A DNA stretch of 64,000 nt from CAVQGM01 sp963712065 (GTDB taxonomy: Bacteria > Actinomycetota > Acidimicrobiia > Acidimicrobiales > Acidimicrobilacustridaceae): positions 434,001 to 498,000 of the forward strand of contig CAVQGM010000001.1 of assembly GCA_963712065.1 (NCBI GenBank). Reading direction: 5' to 3'. The notes beneath the pieces are model-generated. The model did not search any database. It was not told the origin of the DNA and saw nothing but the letters and a program-made list of their open reading frames with translations. The stretch's first letter is position 1. Every line of letters begins with the position of its first letter. This document shows, piece by piece, positions 1-8,427 of this stretch. Made by a program: the position numbers and the translations under genes.

Positions 1-30
1 TTTCGGCGTGAAGGGGGCCGGTTCCGGGGC

Positions 31-1572
31 TCAGGCCCGGCGCGTGGGCTCGCTGTCCTGGTAGCGGGCCTGCAGGTCGCGCTTGAGGATCTTGCCCGAC
101 GGGTTGCGGGGGATGACCTCGACCAGCTCGAGCTGCTCGGGGACCTTCTGCACCATCAGGCCCTCGGCCTTCAGGTAGTCGGCCATCTCGGCGAAGCCGA
201 TCGGCTCCTGGCCCTCGGCGGTGGTCACCACCGCGCAGACCCGTTCGCCGCTGTCGGGGTCGGGCAGGCCGATCACGGCGACGTCGGCGACCTTGGGGTG
301 CCGGTAGAGGTGGTCCTCGACCTCCTTGGCCGACACGTTCTCGCCCTTGCGGATGATGATGTCCTTGAGCCGGCCGGTGATGGTGAGCATCCCGCGCTCG
401 TCGAGCACGCCGAGGTCGCCAGTGCGGAAGTAGCCCTCGTCGTCGAAGGCCTCGGCGTCGAGCGACGAGTCGAGGTAGCCGAGCATGAGTTGGGGGGCCT
501 TGGCCCGCACCTCGCCTTCCTGGCCGACGGCGGCCACGGCACCTTCGGTGGTGACCAGCTTGAGCTCGACGCCGGGCATGGCCGTGCCCTCGGTGTTGGC
601 CAGGTCCTCGTCGCCGTCGTGCATGCCGGCCATGGTGAGGATCGGTGCCTCGGTGAGGCCGTAGCCCGAGTAGATGCCGACGCCGAACGCCTCGATCATC
701 TCGTAGTGCAGCGCGGGCGGCTTCGGGGCGCCGCCGCCGGGGAAGCCCCGCACGTTCGGGAAGATCGGCGCCGAGGCGTTGCGTTGGGCGGCCAGGTACA
801 CCTGGTGGAACACGGTGCCCGAGCCGGCGAGGGTGACGCCCTCACGGCTCAGCACCTCGACCACCTGATCGGGCACGAACGCCTGGAACAGGATGTTCTG
901 GCACCCGGTCTGCAGGCCGGTGACCAACCAGGTGATGCCGCCGATGTGCGGGAACGGGAAGGCGAGGGCGTTTCGGTCGGCCTCGGTGACCTCGAGCCGC
1001 CCGGCCATGCCCTTGGCGACGGCGTGGATGGTGGCGTCGCTGTGCTGGGCGCCCTTCGGGTCGGCGGTGGTGCCCGACGTGTAGAAGAGCCAGCGCACGG
1101 CCTCGCCGTCGGTCGGCGGGGGCGGCAGGTTCGCCGGGTCGGCCTCGGGGAGGTCGCGATCGCACCGCAGCACCTCGAGGCCGTCGACTCCGGCGGCGAT
1201 GTCGTCGGCCATGGCGCCGAAGTCGAAGCCGGCGAACGACGACGGCACCACGAGGAGCTTGGCCCCGGCCTGGCGGACGCAGAAGCCGACCTCACGCTCG
1301 CGGTAGATGTGCAGGATCGGGTTCTGCGTGGCGCCCAGACGAGCGAGGGCCGCCACCAGCACCATCGACTCGAACCACGTGGGCAGCTGCCAGGTGACCA
1401 CGTCACCGGGGCCGATGCCGCGCTCGAGCAAGGCGGCCGCCACCCGCTCGGAGCGACCGCGGAACTGGCCGAAGGTCATCTCCCGCCCGCTCTCGTCGAC
1501 CGCCATGCGGTCGTCCGGCGTGGCCGCAGCCCGTGCCTCGACCAGCTCCCACAACGTCCGCCCCTCGAGCAT
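31..1572 (-). CDS. Acyl-CoA synthetase (AMP-binding, ANL superfamily)
   Basis: 513 aa. Predicted to activate a carboxylic acid to its acyl-adenylate and then acyl-CoA. Visible landmarks are the P-loop YTSGTTADPKG (about 164-174), GYGLTE (303-308), TGDLG (384-388), the hinge region GRLKDIIIRKGEN (400-412) and the C-terminal catalytic lysine in PSGKILK (about K494). The length is normal for a cytosolic FadD or cyclohexanecarboxylate-CoA ligase type enzyme. It is monocistronic in this window. A perfect CTGACG-N3-CGTCAG palindrome lies 44-58 nt upstream of the ATG, the same motif found upstream of steroid-catabolism genes at 27-48 kb, so a role in feeding that pathway is an inference. The substrate cannot be read from sequence. 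Confidence 0.9.
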   Translation of the reverse strand: MLEGRTLWELVEARAAATPDDRMAVDESGREMTFGQFRGRSERVAAALLERGIGPGDVVTWQLPTWFESMVLVAALARLGATQNPILHIYREREVGFCVRQAGAKLLVVPSSFAGFDFGAMADDIAAGVDGLEVLRCDRDLPEADPANLPPPPTDGEAVRWLFYTSGTTADPKGAQHSDATIHAVAKGMAGRLEVTEADRNALAFPFPHIGGITWLVTGLQTGCQNILFQAFVPDQVVEVLSREGVTLAGSGTVFHQVYLAAQRNASAPIFPNVRGFPGGGAPKPPALHYEMIEAFGVGIYSGYGLTEAPILTMAGMHDGDEDLANTEGTAMPGVELKLVTTEGAVAAVGQEGEVRAKAPQLMLGYLDSSLDAEAFDDEGYFRTGDLGVLDERGMLTITGRLKDIIIRKGENVSAKEVEDHLYRHPKVADVAVIGLPDPDSGERVCAVVTTAEGQEPIGFAEMADYLKAEGLMVQKVPEQLELVEVIPRNPSGKILKRDLQARYQDSEPTRRA

Positions 1573-1615
1573 CCGCGCCTCCCCCGACGACCCACGCCGC
1601 TCCCGGAGAGCGGAC

Positions 1616-1630
1616 CTGACGGGGCGTCAG
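1616..1630. promoter_or_regulatory. CTGACG-N3-CGTCAG palindromic operator, site 1
   Basis: Perfect 6-nt arms around GGG. It lies between the divergent CoA ligase (start 1572) and DUF1295 gene (start 1754), nearer the ligase. It belongs to a set of six similar intergenic sites in this window; a TetR-type repressor site is the likely reading, but the cognate regulator is not identified. Confidence 0.6.
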
Positions 1631-1753
1631 CTTAGGCGCGGGCCGGCGGTGAGCGGTCAGCCCTCCTGCACCGGTTCGTCGTGCGGCCGAACTGGCTGGG
1701 CGCGTGGGACACTGGGCCCGGGAACCGAGGAGGTCGAGCCCGGGAGGTCGAGC

Positions 1754-2659
1754 ATGGACGAGCAGGTGGCCGTCGGGCCGGCGCGGATGCCGAGCCGGGC
1801 GGCGTCGTTCGGGATCGTGGTCCTCGCCTATGCCGTCGCGCTGGCGGTGGCCGCGGCGGTCGCGGTCGTGATGGGCGACGAACGCCCGCTCGTCACCGTC
1901 CTCGTGGCCGACCTGGCGGCGACGCTCGTGATCTTCGTCAGCAGCCGCCTGGTGAACAACTCGAGCATGTACGACGCCTACTGGAGCGTGGCGCCGCCGG
2001 TCATCGTCGTCTACTTCCTCGCCGTGGCCGAGCCGGGCGCCGACGGGCTCCGCCAGGCGCTCGTCGTGATCCTCGTATGGGCATGGGCGATCCGGCTGAC
2101 GGCCAACTGGGCACGAGGGTGGCCCGGCCTCGACCACGAGGACTGGCGTTACGTCGACATCCGCACCAACGGTCGGCCGTACTGGATCCAGAGCTTGTTC
2201 GGCCTGCACCTCTTCCCCACCATCCAGGTGTACCTGGGGTGCCTGGCGCTGTACCCGGCGGTGAGCGTCGGCTCCGACGGCTTCGGCGTCCTCGACGTGC
2301 TGGCCGTCGTCGTCACCGGCGGGGCCGTCCTCATCGAGCTCATCGCCGACGAGCAGCTCCGCGCCTTCAACCGCACCAAGCAGCCGGGCGACATCTGCCG
2401 GGTGGGCCTGTGGGCGTGGTCGCGCCACCCGAACTACTTCGGCGAGCTGTCGTTCTGGTGGGGACTGTGGCTGTTCGCGCTGGCCGCCGACCCCTCGTGG
2501 TGGTGGACGATCATCGGCCCGTTGGCCATGACCGCCATGTTCGTCTTCGCCAGCATCCCGATGATCGACAAGCGAGGTGTCGAGCGCCGCCCCGGCTACG
2601 AGGAGCACATGCGGCAGACGTCGACGATCGTGCCGTTGCCGCCACGCCGAGCCCGCTGA
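1754..2659 (+). CDS. DUF1295 family membrane protein (steroid 5-alpha-reductase-like)
   Basis: 301 aa from ATG 1754. The reading frame is open further upstream, but the first hydrophobic segment (SFGIVVLAYAVALAVAAAVAV) begins about 20 residues after this ATG, so this start gives a sensible protein. Several membrane segments follow. The C-terminal half has the signature of the isoprenylcysteine methyltransferase/steroid-reductase-like fold: GDICRVGLWAWSRHPNYFGEL and GVERRPGYEEHMRQTS. The family (PF06966) is assigned oxidoreductase or methyltransferase roles without a defined substrate in most members. It is convergent with the GNAT gene, the stops being separated by 6 nt. A steroid or lipid substrate is possible given the neighbourhood but unproven. 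Confidence 0.82.
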   Translation: MDEQVAVGPARMPSRAASFGIVVLAYAVALAVAAAVAVVMGDERPLVTVLVADLAATLVIFVSSRLVNNSSMYDAYWSVAPPVIVVYFLAVAEPGADGLRQALVVILVWAWAIRLTANWARGWPGLDHEDWRYVDIRTNGRPYWIQSLFGLHLFPTIQVYLGCLALYPAVSVGSDGFGVLDVLAVVVTGGAVLIELIADEQLRAFNRTKQPGDICRVGLWAWSRHPNYFGELSFWWGLWLFALAADPSWWWTIIGPLAMTAMFVFASIPMIDKRGVERRPGYEEHMRQTSTIVPLPPRRAR

Positions 2660-2665
2660 CCGGCG

Positions 2666-3106
2666 CTACTCCAGCACCCAGCGGTAGCGCGTCCATCCGT
2701 CGACCGGGCGGGCACCGAGCGAGCGGTAGAAGCCGATGGCCGTCTCGTTCCAGTCGAGCACGGCCCACTCCACCCGGCCGTCGGTCATGGCGCGCAGCGT
2801 CTCGAGCAGGGCCCGCCCGTGGCCGCCGCCCCGGTGCTCGGTCCGCACGAACAGGTCCTCGAGCCAGATCCCCTCGCGGCCGAGGAACGTCGAGAACGTG
2901 CGGAACCAGAGGGCGAAGCCGGCGACCCTCCCGTCGTCGGCCTCGGCCACGAGCACGTGGGCGGCGGGATCGTCGCCGAACAGGGCCGCCCCCAGCTCGT
3001 GCTCCCGCCACTCGACCTCGTGCGCCAGGCGCTCGTAGTCCGCCAGCTCACGGATGAGGGCGGCGATCTCGGCCAGGTCGGTCGTGACGGCGGGACGGAT
3101 GGTCAC
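2666..3106 (-). CDS. GNAT family N-acetyltransferase
   Basis: 146 aa, a single GNAT domain covering the whole chain. The acetyl-CoA pyrophosphate loop is visible as RTEHRGGGHGRALL (motif A, R/Q-x-x-G-x-G/A), followed by the motif B segment VLDWNETAIGFYRSLGARPVDGW, typical of the polyamine or small-substrate acetyltransferase branch. It lies 36 nt downstream of the cupin gene and may be the last gene of the 3.1-8.4 kb operon. Acceptor substrate unknown. Confidence 0.85.
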   Translation of the reverse strand: MTIRPAVTTDLAEIAALIRELADYERLAHEVEWREHELGAALFGDDPAAHVLVAEADDGRVAGFALWFRTFSTFLGREGIWLEDLFVRTEHRGGGHGRALLETLRAMTDGRVEWAVLDWNETAIGFYRSLGARPVDGWTRYRWVLE

Positions 3107-3142
3107 GGCCGTGCCCGAGCGGCGGGAAGCGGGACCACGTCC

Positions 3143-3562
3143 CTAGGCCCCCGGCTCCCAGCCCTCGGGCGCGAGCTCGAAGCCGTCCCACACGAACCCG
3201 GGCGTCACCGTGCAGGTGACCAGGCTGAAGTCGCCCATGGAGCGGGCCCGCTGCCAGGCGCCCGCCGGCACCACGACCCGTCGGAGGCCGGCCGCGTCGA
3301 TGCCGATCACGTGCCGAACCACGCCCCCGGCGTCGGACACGATCGACACCTCCAGCGGGCCGCCGAGCTCGTGCTCCCACATCTCGACGCCGTCGACGCG
3401 GTGCCAACGCGAGGTGACGCCGTGGGGCAGCAGGTAGGTGATGGCGCTGGCCAACGGCCGACCGTCCTCACCGTGCTCGTCGTGCTGCCACACCCGTCGG
3501 TAGTGGCCGCCCTCGGGGTGGGGGTGCAGCTCGAGCCGTTCGATGAGCTGTTCCGCGTCCAT
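3143..3562 (-). CDS. Cupin, DUF985 family
   Basis: 139 aa from ATG 3562 (MDAEQLIERLELHPHPEGG). The longer frame to 3616 would overlap the end of the upstream cyclase gene and adds a non-conserved leader, so the internal ATG is preferred. The N-terminal LxLxPHPEGGHYRR stretch and the metal-type cupin segment with WHRVDGVEMWEHELG are characteristic of DUF985 proteins, which form a beta-barrel of unknown enzymatic role. It is 13 nt downstream of the cyclase gene and probably co-transcribed with it. Confidence 0.85.
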   Translation of the reverse strand: MDAEQLIERLELHPHPEGGHYRRVWQHDEHGEDGRPLASAITYLLPHGVTSRWHRVDGVEMWEHELGGPLEVSIVSDAGGVVRHVIGIDAAGLRRVVVPAGAWQRARSMGDFSLVTCTVTPGFVWDGFELAPEGWEPGA

Positions 3563-3575
3563 CGGTCGGCAGGCC

Positions 3576-4520
3576 TCAGAGCACCGCCACCGGGTTGACC
3601 GGGGCGCTGCACCCACCGTTGACCGGCTCGGGGGCGGCCGAGAGCAGGAAGGTGTGCCGTCCCTCGTCGGCGCATGCCGCCGCCAGCGCCTCGAGGTCGG
3701 CGTTCTGGGCCTGGATCTGCCCCATGTCGCGGAGGTGGATCATGTGCACGGCCATGATCGCCGACCAGTCCTCGGGTGGCCACACCTCGAACACGTAGGT
3801 GTCGGTGAACACCACGCCGGGCTCGTTGCGGTGCACCCACTCGATCGACTGCAACGACAGGCCGGGTGTCTCGTGGTTGTAGGCCCAGGTGTCGTCGGCG
3901 TGCCAGTGCTGCATCTGGCCGGTGCGCACCAGCACGGCGTCGCCCGCTTCGAGCGTCACGGCGGCGTGCTCGACGGCGGCGTCGAGGTCGTCGCCGGTGA
4001 TGGCGTAGCCGGGCTCGAGCCGCTCGACGCCCTTGACCGCCGGCAGGTCGAGCAACACGCCCCGGGTCACCACCGGTCGCAGGGTCTCGGCCCCACAGCG
4101 CGTCGCCCCCTCCTCGGCGGTGACGACGTCGGCCGGATAGCCGTTCCACATCAGCCCGTCGTAGGTGACGTGGGCGAGGGAGTCGAGGTGGGTGCCGGCC
4201 GACAGCGGCAGCACCACCATGTCGTCGTTGAACGCCGCCTCCCCGGCCCCGGGGACGTAGGTGGAGTTCAGCGACAGCATCGAGTGGACGGGGTTGAACC
4301 GGCGGGGCGCGCCGCCCTCCTGGGGCGATCCCTTCCGGCGGCCGGGCGTGCCGATGGGCAGTCCGAGGGCGATGGCCCGACCGGTGCTCGACGCGGCGAC
4401 ACCGCGTCGGGTCGCGGCGGCGTCGACCAGGTTGAGCGAGCCCACCTCGTCGTCGTCGCCCCACCGTCCCCACCGACGGACCCGATCGGCGAGCTCGGCC
4501 AACTCCCCCGTGATCGCCAT
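3576..4520 (-). CDS. Cyclase family protein (kynurenine formamidase-like metal hydrolase)
   Basis: 314 aa. The metal-binding signature of the family, normally HxGTHxDxPxH, is present as AGTHLDSLAHV, so the first His is Ala and the Pro is Leu while GTH, D and the last H are kept. The second region VWPPEDWSAIMAVHMIHLRDMGQIQAQN matches the C-terminal half of putative cyclases (PF04199). Such proteins hydrolyse amides or lactones, or act in polyketide cyclisation. It is 24 nt downstream of the alcohol dehydrogenase gene in the same operon, suggesting hydrolysis of a ring or ester in the same degradation route. Substrate unknown. Confidence 0.85.
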   Translation of the reverse strand: MAITGELAELADRVRRWGRWGDDDEVGSLNLVDAAATRRGVAASSTGRAIALGLPIGTPGRRKGSPQEGGAPRRFNPVHSMLSLNSTYVPGAGEAAFNDDMVVLPLSAGTHLDSLAHVTYDGLMWNGYPADVVTAEEGATRCGAETLRPVVTRGVLLDLPAVKGVERLEPGYAITGDDLDAAVEHAAVTLEAGDAVLVRTGQMQHWHADDTWAYNHETPGLSLQSIEWVHRNEPGVVFTDTYVFEVWPPEDWSAIMAVHMIHLRDMGQIQAQNADLEALAAACADEGRHTFLLSAAPEPVNGGCSAPVNPVAVL

Positions 4521-4544
4521 CGCCGTCCGCCCCCGATCCGCCGC

Positions 4545-5615
4545 TCAGAAGGTGAGGACGCCGCGGGCGAGGTCACCGTCGTGCATGTCGACGATGGTCT
4601 GCTCCACGTCCTCGAGCGGATAGGTGCGGGTGACGAGGTCGTCGAGGTTGAGCCGCCCGGCCAGGTAGAGGTCGACGAACAGCGGGATGTCCTTGTGCGG
4701 TCGGCCGGCCCCGTAGCGGCAGCCCATGATCGTCTTGTCGTTGTAGAGCGTGCTCACCTGGAAGGCGGCCTCGGTGCCGAACCTGGGCACCCCGAGGATG
4801 ACGCAGGTGCCGCCCCAGTCGAGCAGGTCGATCGACTGGCGGACGAGGGCGGGGTGGCCGACGCACTCGAACGACACGTCGACGCCGTTCGGCACGATCT
4901 CCCTGACCGCCTCGGCGGTGTCGACCTGGGAGGCGTCGATGAAGTGGGTGGCGCCGAACTGCCGGGCCAGTGCCTCCTTCTTCGGGTTGGTGTCGACGGC
5001 GATGATCGGCAGCGCGTCGGCGAGCGCCGCGCCCTGGATCACGTTGAGGCCGATGCCCCCCACCCCGATGACGAGCACGCTCTGGCCGTGGGTGACCCTG
5101 GCCCGGTTGAACACGGCACCCACGCCGGTGATGACGCCGCAGCCGAGCAGCGAGGCCACCGGGAAGGGGACCTCCTTGCTGATGGGGACGCACTGGCGGC
5201 CCTTGACGATGGTCTCCTCGGTGAAGGCGCCGATGTTGGCGAACTGGAGCACCTTGCGGTCGCCCTGGCGGAACGGGGCCGACATCTTGCCGATCGACTC
5301 GCGGCAGTGCGTGGGCCGTCCCGTCTCGCAGGCGGCGCAGGCCCCGCAGTTCGAGAGGGTGGAGATCACCACGTGGTCGCCGAGGACCAGGCCGGTGACG
5401 CCCTCCCCCAGCTCGGTGACGACCCCCGCTCCCTCGTGGCCGAGCACGACCGGCGTGGGGAACGGGATGGTGCCGTCGATCACGCTGACGTCGCTGTGGC
5501 ACACGCCCGCGGCCTGGATGGCGACCCGCACCTCACCGGCCCGCAGGTCGCGCAGCGTCAGGTCGGTGACGACGCCCAGTCCGCCCTCGTCGAACACCAC
5601 TCCGCGATGTGCCAT
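4545..5615 (-). CDS. Zn-dependent alcohol dehydrogenase (MDR superfamily, class III-like)
   Basis: 356 aa. Catalytic zinc ligands are visible in AGVCHSD (Cys near 38) and GHEGAG (His near 60). The structural zinc site is the four-cysteine cluster NCGACAACETGRPTHC (about 86-101). The nucleotide-binding motif is GVGGIGLNVIQGA. Overall it resembles the mycobacterial NDMA-dependent/class III alcohol dehydrogenases, which oxidise primary alcohols to aldehydes with NAD. The gene upstream in the operon is an aldehyde dehydrogenase (45 nt gap), so an alcohol to aldehyde to acid sequence is the natural reading. Confidence 0.9.
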   Translation of the reverse strand: MAHRGVVFDEGGLGVVTDLTLRDLRAGEVRVAIQAAGVCHSDVSVIDGTIPFPTPVVLGHEGAGVVTELGEGVTGLVLGDHVVISTLSNCGACAACETGRPTHCRESIGKMSAPFRQGDRKVLQFANIGAFTEETIVKGRQCVPISKEVPFPVASLLGCGVITGVGAVFNRARVTHGQSVLVIGVGGIGLNVIQGAALADALPIIAVDTNPKKEALARQFGATHFIDASQVDTAEAVREIVPNGVDVSFECVGHPALVRQSIDLLDWGGTCVILGVPRFGTEAAFQVSTLYNDKTIMGCRYGAGRPHKDIPLFVDLYLAGRLNLDDLVTRTYPLEDVEQTIVDMHDGDLARGVLTF

Positions 5616-5660
5616 GGCTCTCCCCTGCTCGTGTCCGGCGTCTCGCCTCGAAGGCTCGGC

Positions 5661-7142
5661 CTACCCGGGCCAGACGATCGACTGCAACTCGCTGTAGGCG
5701 TGGAACCCGAACCGGCCGCCGTCGCGACCGACCCCGCTCAGCTTGAACCCGCCGAACGGGGTCTCGTGGTTGCGCTGCACCGTGTTGATGCCGACGTTGC
5801 CGGTGCGCAACTGCCGGGCGGTGTCGTAGGCCTTGGCCGAGTCCGTCGAGAAGACGTAGTCGTAGAGCCCGAAGTCGCCACCGTTGGCGATGGCCACGGC
5901 CTCGTCGGCGTCGTCGAAGGGCACCACCACGATGACCGGACCGAAGATCTCCTCGTCGACCACCCGCATGCCCGGACGGCAGTCGGCGATCAGGGTGGGG
6001 GCCACGTAGTAGCCGGCGTCGACGTCGGGGCGCTCGCCGCCCGTGACGACGGTGCCACCCTCGTCACGGCCCGACGCGATGTAGCCCTCGACGCGGTCGC
6101 GATGCACGCCGGTGATCACCGGGCCGAGCACGGTGTCGCGCTCGAGCGGGTCGCCCACCTTCAGGTGGCCGGCGGCCGCCGACAACCCGGCGACGAGCTG
6201 GTCGTAGATGCCCCGCTGGGCGATCACCCGGGTGGGGGCCGTGCAGATCTGACCGGAGTGGAACGCCCACACGGATGTGATCCCGGTGATGGCCGTCTTG
6301 AGGTCGGCGTCGTCGTAGACGATGCATGCGCCCTTGCCGCCCAACTCGAGCAGCAGTCGCTTCATGTCGTGGCCGGCCACGGTGCCGATGCGCTGGCCGA
6401 CGCCGGTGGAGCCGGTGAAGCTGACCATGTCGGTGTGGGGCGACGCCACGAGCGCCTCGGCCGGAGCCGGCCCTTCGCTGGTGATCACGTTGACCACGCC
6501 CGGCGGGAAGCCGGCCTCGTCGAACACCTCGCCCATGGCGACCACGCCGAGTGGGTCCTGGGGGGCGGGCTTGATGATGATGGTGTTGCCCATCGCCAGC
6601 GCAGGCCCGACCTTCCCGCTCATGTTGGTGAGCGGGAAGTTGTAGGACGTGATGCACACCACGACCCCGGCCGGGGCGCGGCGGGCGAGGCCACCGATGA
6701 TGCCGCCGGGGGCGAGCGCGCTGGCGCCCACGACGTTGGGCGGGAGCGGGATCTCGAGCTCCTCGCGGATGCCCCGGGCGTAGCGACGCAGCCGCACCGC
6801 AGCCATCGGCACCTGCATCTGCTTGGTGACCCGCAGCGTGGCGCCGGTCTCGGCCTGCACCAGGGGGATCAGCTCCGCGTAGCGCTTCTCGAGCAGGTCG
6901 GCGGCCCGGTTCAACAGCTCGGCCCGATGCTCGGGTTCGGTGCGCGACCACGCCGGGAAGGCGGCGGCGGCGGCCGCGGCCGCCGCCTCGGCGTCGGCGA
7001 CCGAGGCGTTGGGTGCGTGGCCGACCACCTGCTCGGTGGCGGGGTTGACGATGTCGTAGGTGCCGTCGCCCGCCTCGACGCGCTCGCCGCCGATGAGCAG
7101 GCGGTAGGGCGCGTCGACGTCGATGGCCGGTGCGTCGCTCAT
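5661..7142 (-). CDS. NAD(P)-dependent aldehyde dehydrogenase
   Basis: 493 aa, full-length ALDH superfamily enzyme. Visible features are the cofactor segment TSYNFPLTNMSGKVGPALAMGN with its KPAP, the FTGSTGVGQ loop, the catalytic glutamate in LLELGGKG and the catalytic cysteine in HSGQICTAPTRV. The C-terminal EEIFGPV and PFGGFKLSGVGRDGG stretches are also canonical. It sits between an amidohydrolase (18 nt upstream) and an alcohol dehydrogenase (45 nt downstream) in one operon, so it probably oxidises the aldehyde formed by the latter. An Ala-rich run near residue 50-60 is a codon-bias feature, not a domain. Confidence 0.93.
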   Translation of the reverse strand: MSDAPAIDVDAPYRLLIGGERVEAGDGTYDIVNPATEQVVGHAPNASVADAEAAAAAAAAAFPAWSRTEPEHRAELLNRAADLLEKRYAELIPLVQAETGATLRVTKQMQVPMAAVRLRRYARGIREELEIPLPPNVVGASALAPGGIIGGLARRAPAGVVVCITSYNFPLTNMSGKVGPALAMGNTIIIKPAPQDPLGVVAMGEVFDEAGFPPGVVNVITSEGPAPAEALVASPHTDMVSFTGSTGVGQRIGTVAGHDMKRLLLELGGKGACIVYDDADLKTAITGITSVWAFHSGQICTAPTRVIAQRGIYDQLVAGLSAAAGHLKVGDPLERDTVLGPVITGVHRDRVEGYIASGRDEGGTVVTGGERPDVDAGYYVAPTLIADCRPGMRVVDEEIFGPVIVVVPFDDADEAVAIANGGDFGLYDYVFSTDSAKAYDTARQLRTGNVGINTVQRNHETPFGGFKLSGVGRDGGRFGFHAYSELQSIVWPG

Positions 7143-7160
7143 GGTTCTCCCCCGCTCCGT

Positions 7161-8366
7161 CTACGGCTGGAAGTCGAGCTGCAGGAGCTCGATGGCGTTG
7201 CCCCGCACCAGCTTCCGGATGGTCTCCTCGGGTAGGCCGCCCATCAGCTTCTGGGCGACCTCCTTGGTGTGGGGCCAGGTGCTGTCGGAGTGCGGGTAGT
7301 CGGTCTCGAACAGGGCGTTGCTCGGGCCGATCCGCTCGAGGGCGCCGGGCGTCAGGCCGAACTCGTCGTCGAAGAAGCAGGCGTACATCTGCCGGTAGTA
7401 GTAGGTGCTCGGCGGCTCGGGCACGAGGTCGGCGACACCGCCCCAACCACGGTTGTGCTCCCACACCTTGTCGGCCCGCTCGAGGATGTAGGGGATCCAG
7501 CCGAGCTGGCCCTCGGCGTAGGCCAGCTTCAGGTTGGGGAAGCGGGGCAGGACGCCGGAGAGCATGAAGTCGACCATCGACATCATGCAGTTGGTGAAGG
7601 TCATGGTCGACCCCACCATGGCCGGGGCGTCGGGCGAGGTCGACGGCATCTTCGACGACGAACCGATGTGCATGTTGACGACCATCGAGGTCTCGTCACA
7701 GGCGGAGAAGAACGGGTCCCAGTAGCCGGAGTGGATCGAGGGCAGCTCGAGGAACGGCGGGATCTCGGTGAAGCAGGTGGCGGTGACGCCCCGGGCGGCC
7801 ATGCGCCGCACCTCGTCGGCGGCCAGCTCGGCATCCCACAGCGGGACGATGATGAGCGGGATGAGCCGACCGTCGGTGCCGCCGCACCACTCGTCGACCA
7901 TCCAGTCGTTGTAGGCCTGCACGCAGAGCAGGCCGAGCTCGCGGTCCTGCATCTCGAGGAAGGTCTGGCCGCAGAACCGGGGCATGGTCGGGAAGCACAT
8001 CTGGGCCTCGGTGTGGTTCACGTCCATGTCGTCGAGGCGGGCCTGCTGCTCGTAGCAGCCGGTGCGCATGTCCTGGTAGGTGATGGGCGTGACCGTGACC
8101 TCTTCGCGCGGCACGCCGACGGCGGCGGCCAGGCGGGTGTGGGGGATGGCCTTGTCCTCGAACATCCACCAGTCGGCGAGGGGTCCATCGCCCTCCTCGC
8201 CCATGCGGTAGGCGAACTTGCCCCCGACGAAGCTCATCTCGGCCACCGGGTGGCGCTCGATCCGGGGGCCGACCTCCCGGTACTTGGCCGGCAGGCGGTC
8301 CTGCCAGACGTTCGGCGGCTCGATGACGTGGTCATCGACGGAGATGAACTTCGGGAAGTCCTCCAT
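7161..8366 (-). CDS. Amidohydrolase family protein, copy 1
   Basis: 401 aa from ATG 8366. A longer frame to 8429 crosses the operator and the divergent promoter and is rejected. The metal-binding DxH motif is in SVDDHVIEPP, with conserved HIGSSSKMP and ETDYPHSDSTWP later in the chain; this is the ACMS decarboxylase-like amidohydrolase_2 group (PF04909), which decarboxylates or hydrolyses aromatic or enol acids. It is the first gene of the operon with aldehyde dehydrogenase, alcohol dehydrogenase, cyclase and cupin. A close paralogue is encoded at 35369-36604, sharing long stretches such as RLPAKYREVGPRIER. A KstR-like palindrome lies 25-38 nt upstream. Confidence 0.88.
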   Translation of the reverse strand: MEDFPKFISVDDHVIEPPNVWQDRLPAKYREVGPRIERHPVAEMSFVGGKFAYRMGEEGDGPLADWWMFEDKAIPHTRLAAAVGVPREEVTVTPITYQDMRTGCYEQQARLDDMDVNHTEAQMCFPTMPRFCGQTFLEMQDRELGLLCVQAYNDWMVDEWCGGTDGRLIPLIIVPLWDAELAADEVRRMAARGVTATCFTEIPPFLELPSIHSGYWDPFFSACDETSMVVNMHIGSSSKMPSTSPDAPAMVGSTMTFTNCMMSMVDFMLSGVLPRFPNLKLAYAEGQLGWIPYILERADKVWEHNRGWGGVADLVPEPPSTYYYRQMYACFFDDEFGLTPGALERIGPSNALFETDYPHSDSTWPHTKEVAQKLMGGLPEETIRKLVRGNAIELLQLDFQP

Positions 8367-8390
8367 GGCGGCGAGCCTACCACCGCCAAC

Positions 8391-8404
8391 TGAAACAGGT
8401 TCTA
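8391..8404. promoter_or_regulatory. KstR-like operator, site 1 (TNNAACNNGTTNNA)
   Basis: TGAAACAGGTTCTA matches all eight fixed positions of the published mycobacterial KstR consensus TNNAACNNGTTNNA. It sits in the 61-nt divergent region between the amidohydrolase operon (start 8366) and the unknown gene starting at 8428. An overlapping second palindrome follows at 8402-8416. Confidence 0.55.
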
Positions 8405-8416
8405 GTGCGGCACTAG
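8402..8416. promoter_or_regulatory. Second palindrome CTAGTG-N3-CACTAG
   Basis: Perfect 6-nt arms around CGG, 12-26 nt upstream of the ATG at 8428 and overlapping the KstR-like box by three bases. Possible second operator, or part of one extended site. No known consensus is assigned. Confidence 0.4.
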
Positions 8417-8427
8417 GGTTCGGGCCC

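Noticed and set aside
298..1635. Long plus-strand open frame opposite the CoA ligase
   Set aside because: Antisense shadow from GC-rich codon bias; composition is unlike a protein and the minus-strand ligase has all family motifs.
3543..7235. 1230-codon plus-strand open frame across the operon
   Set aside because: It covers four genes with clear motifs on the other strand. His, Asp, Gly and Val-rich text with no domain is typical of an antisense frame.
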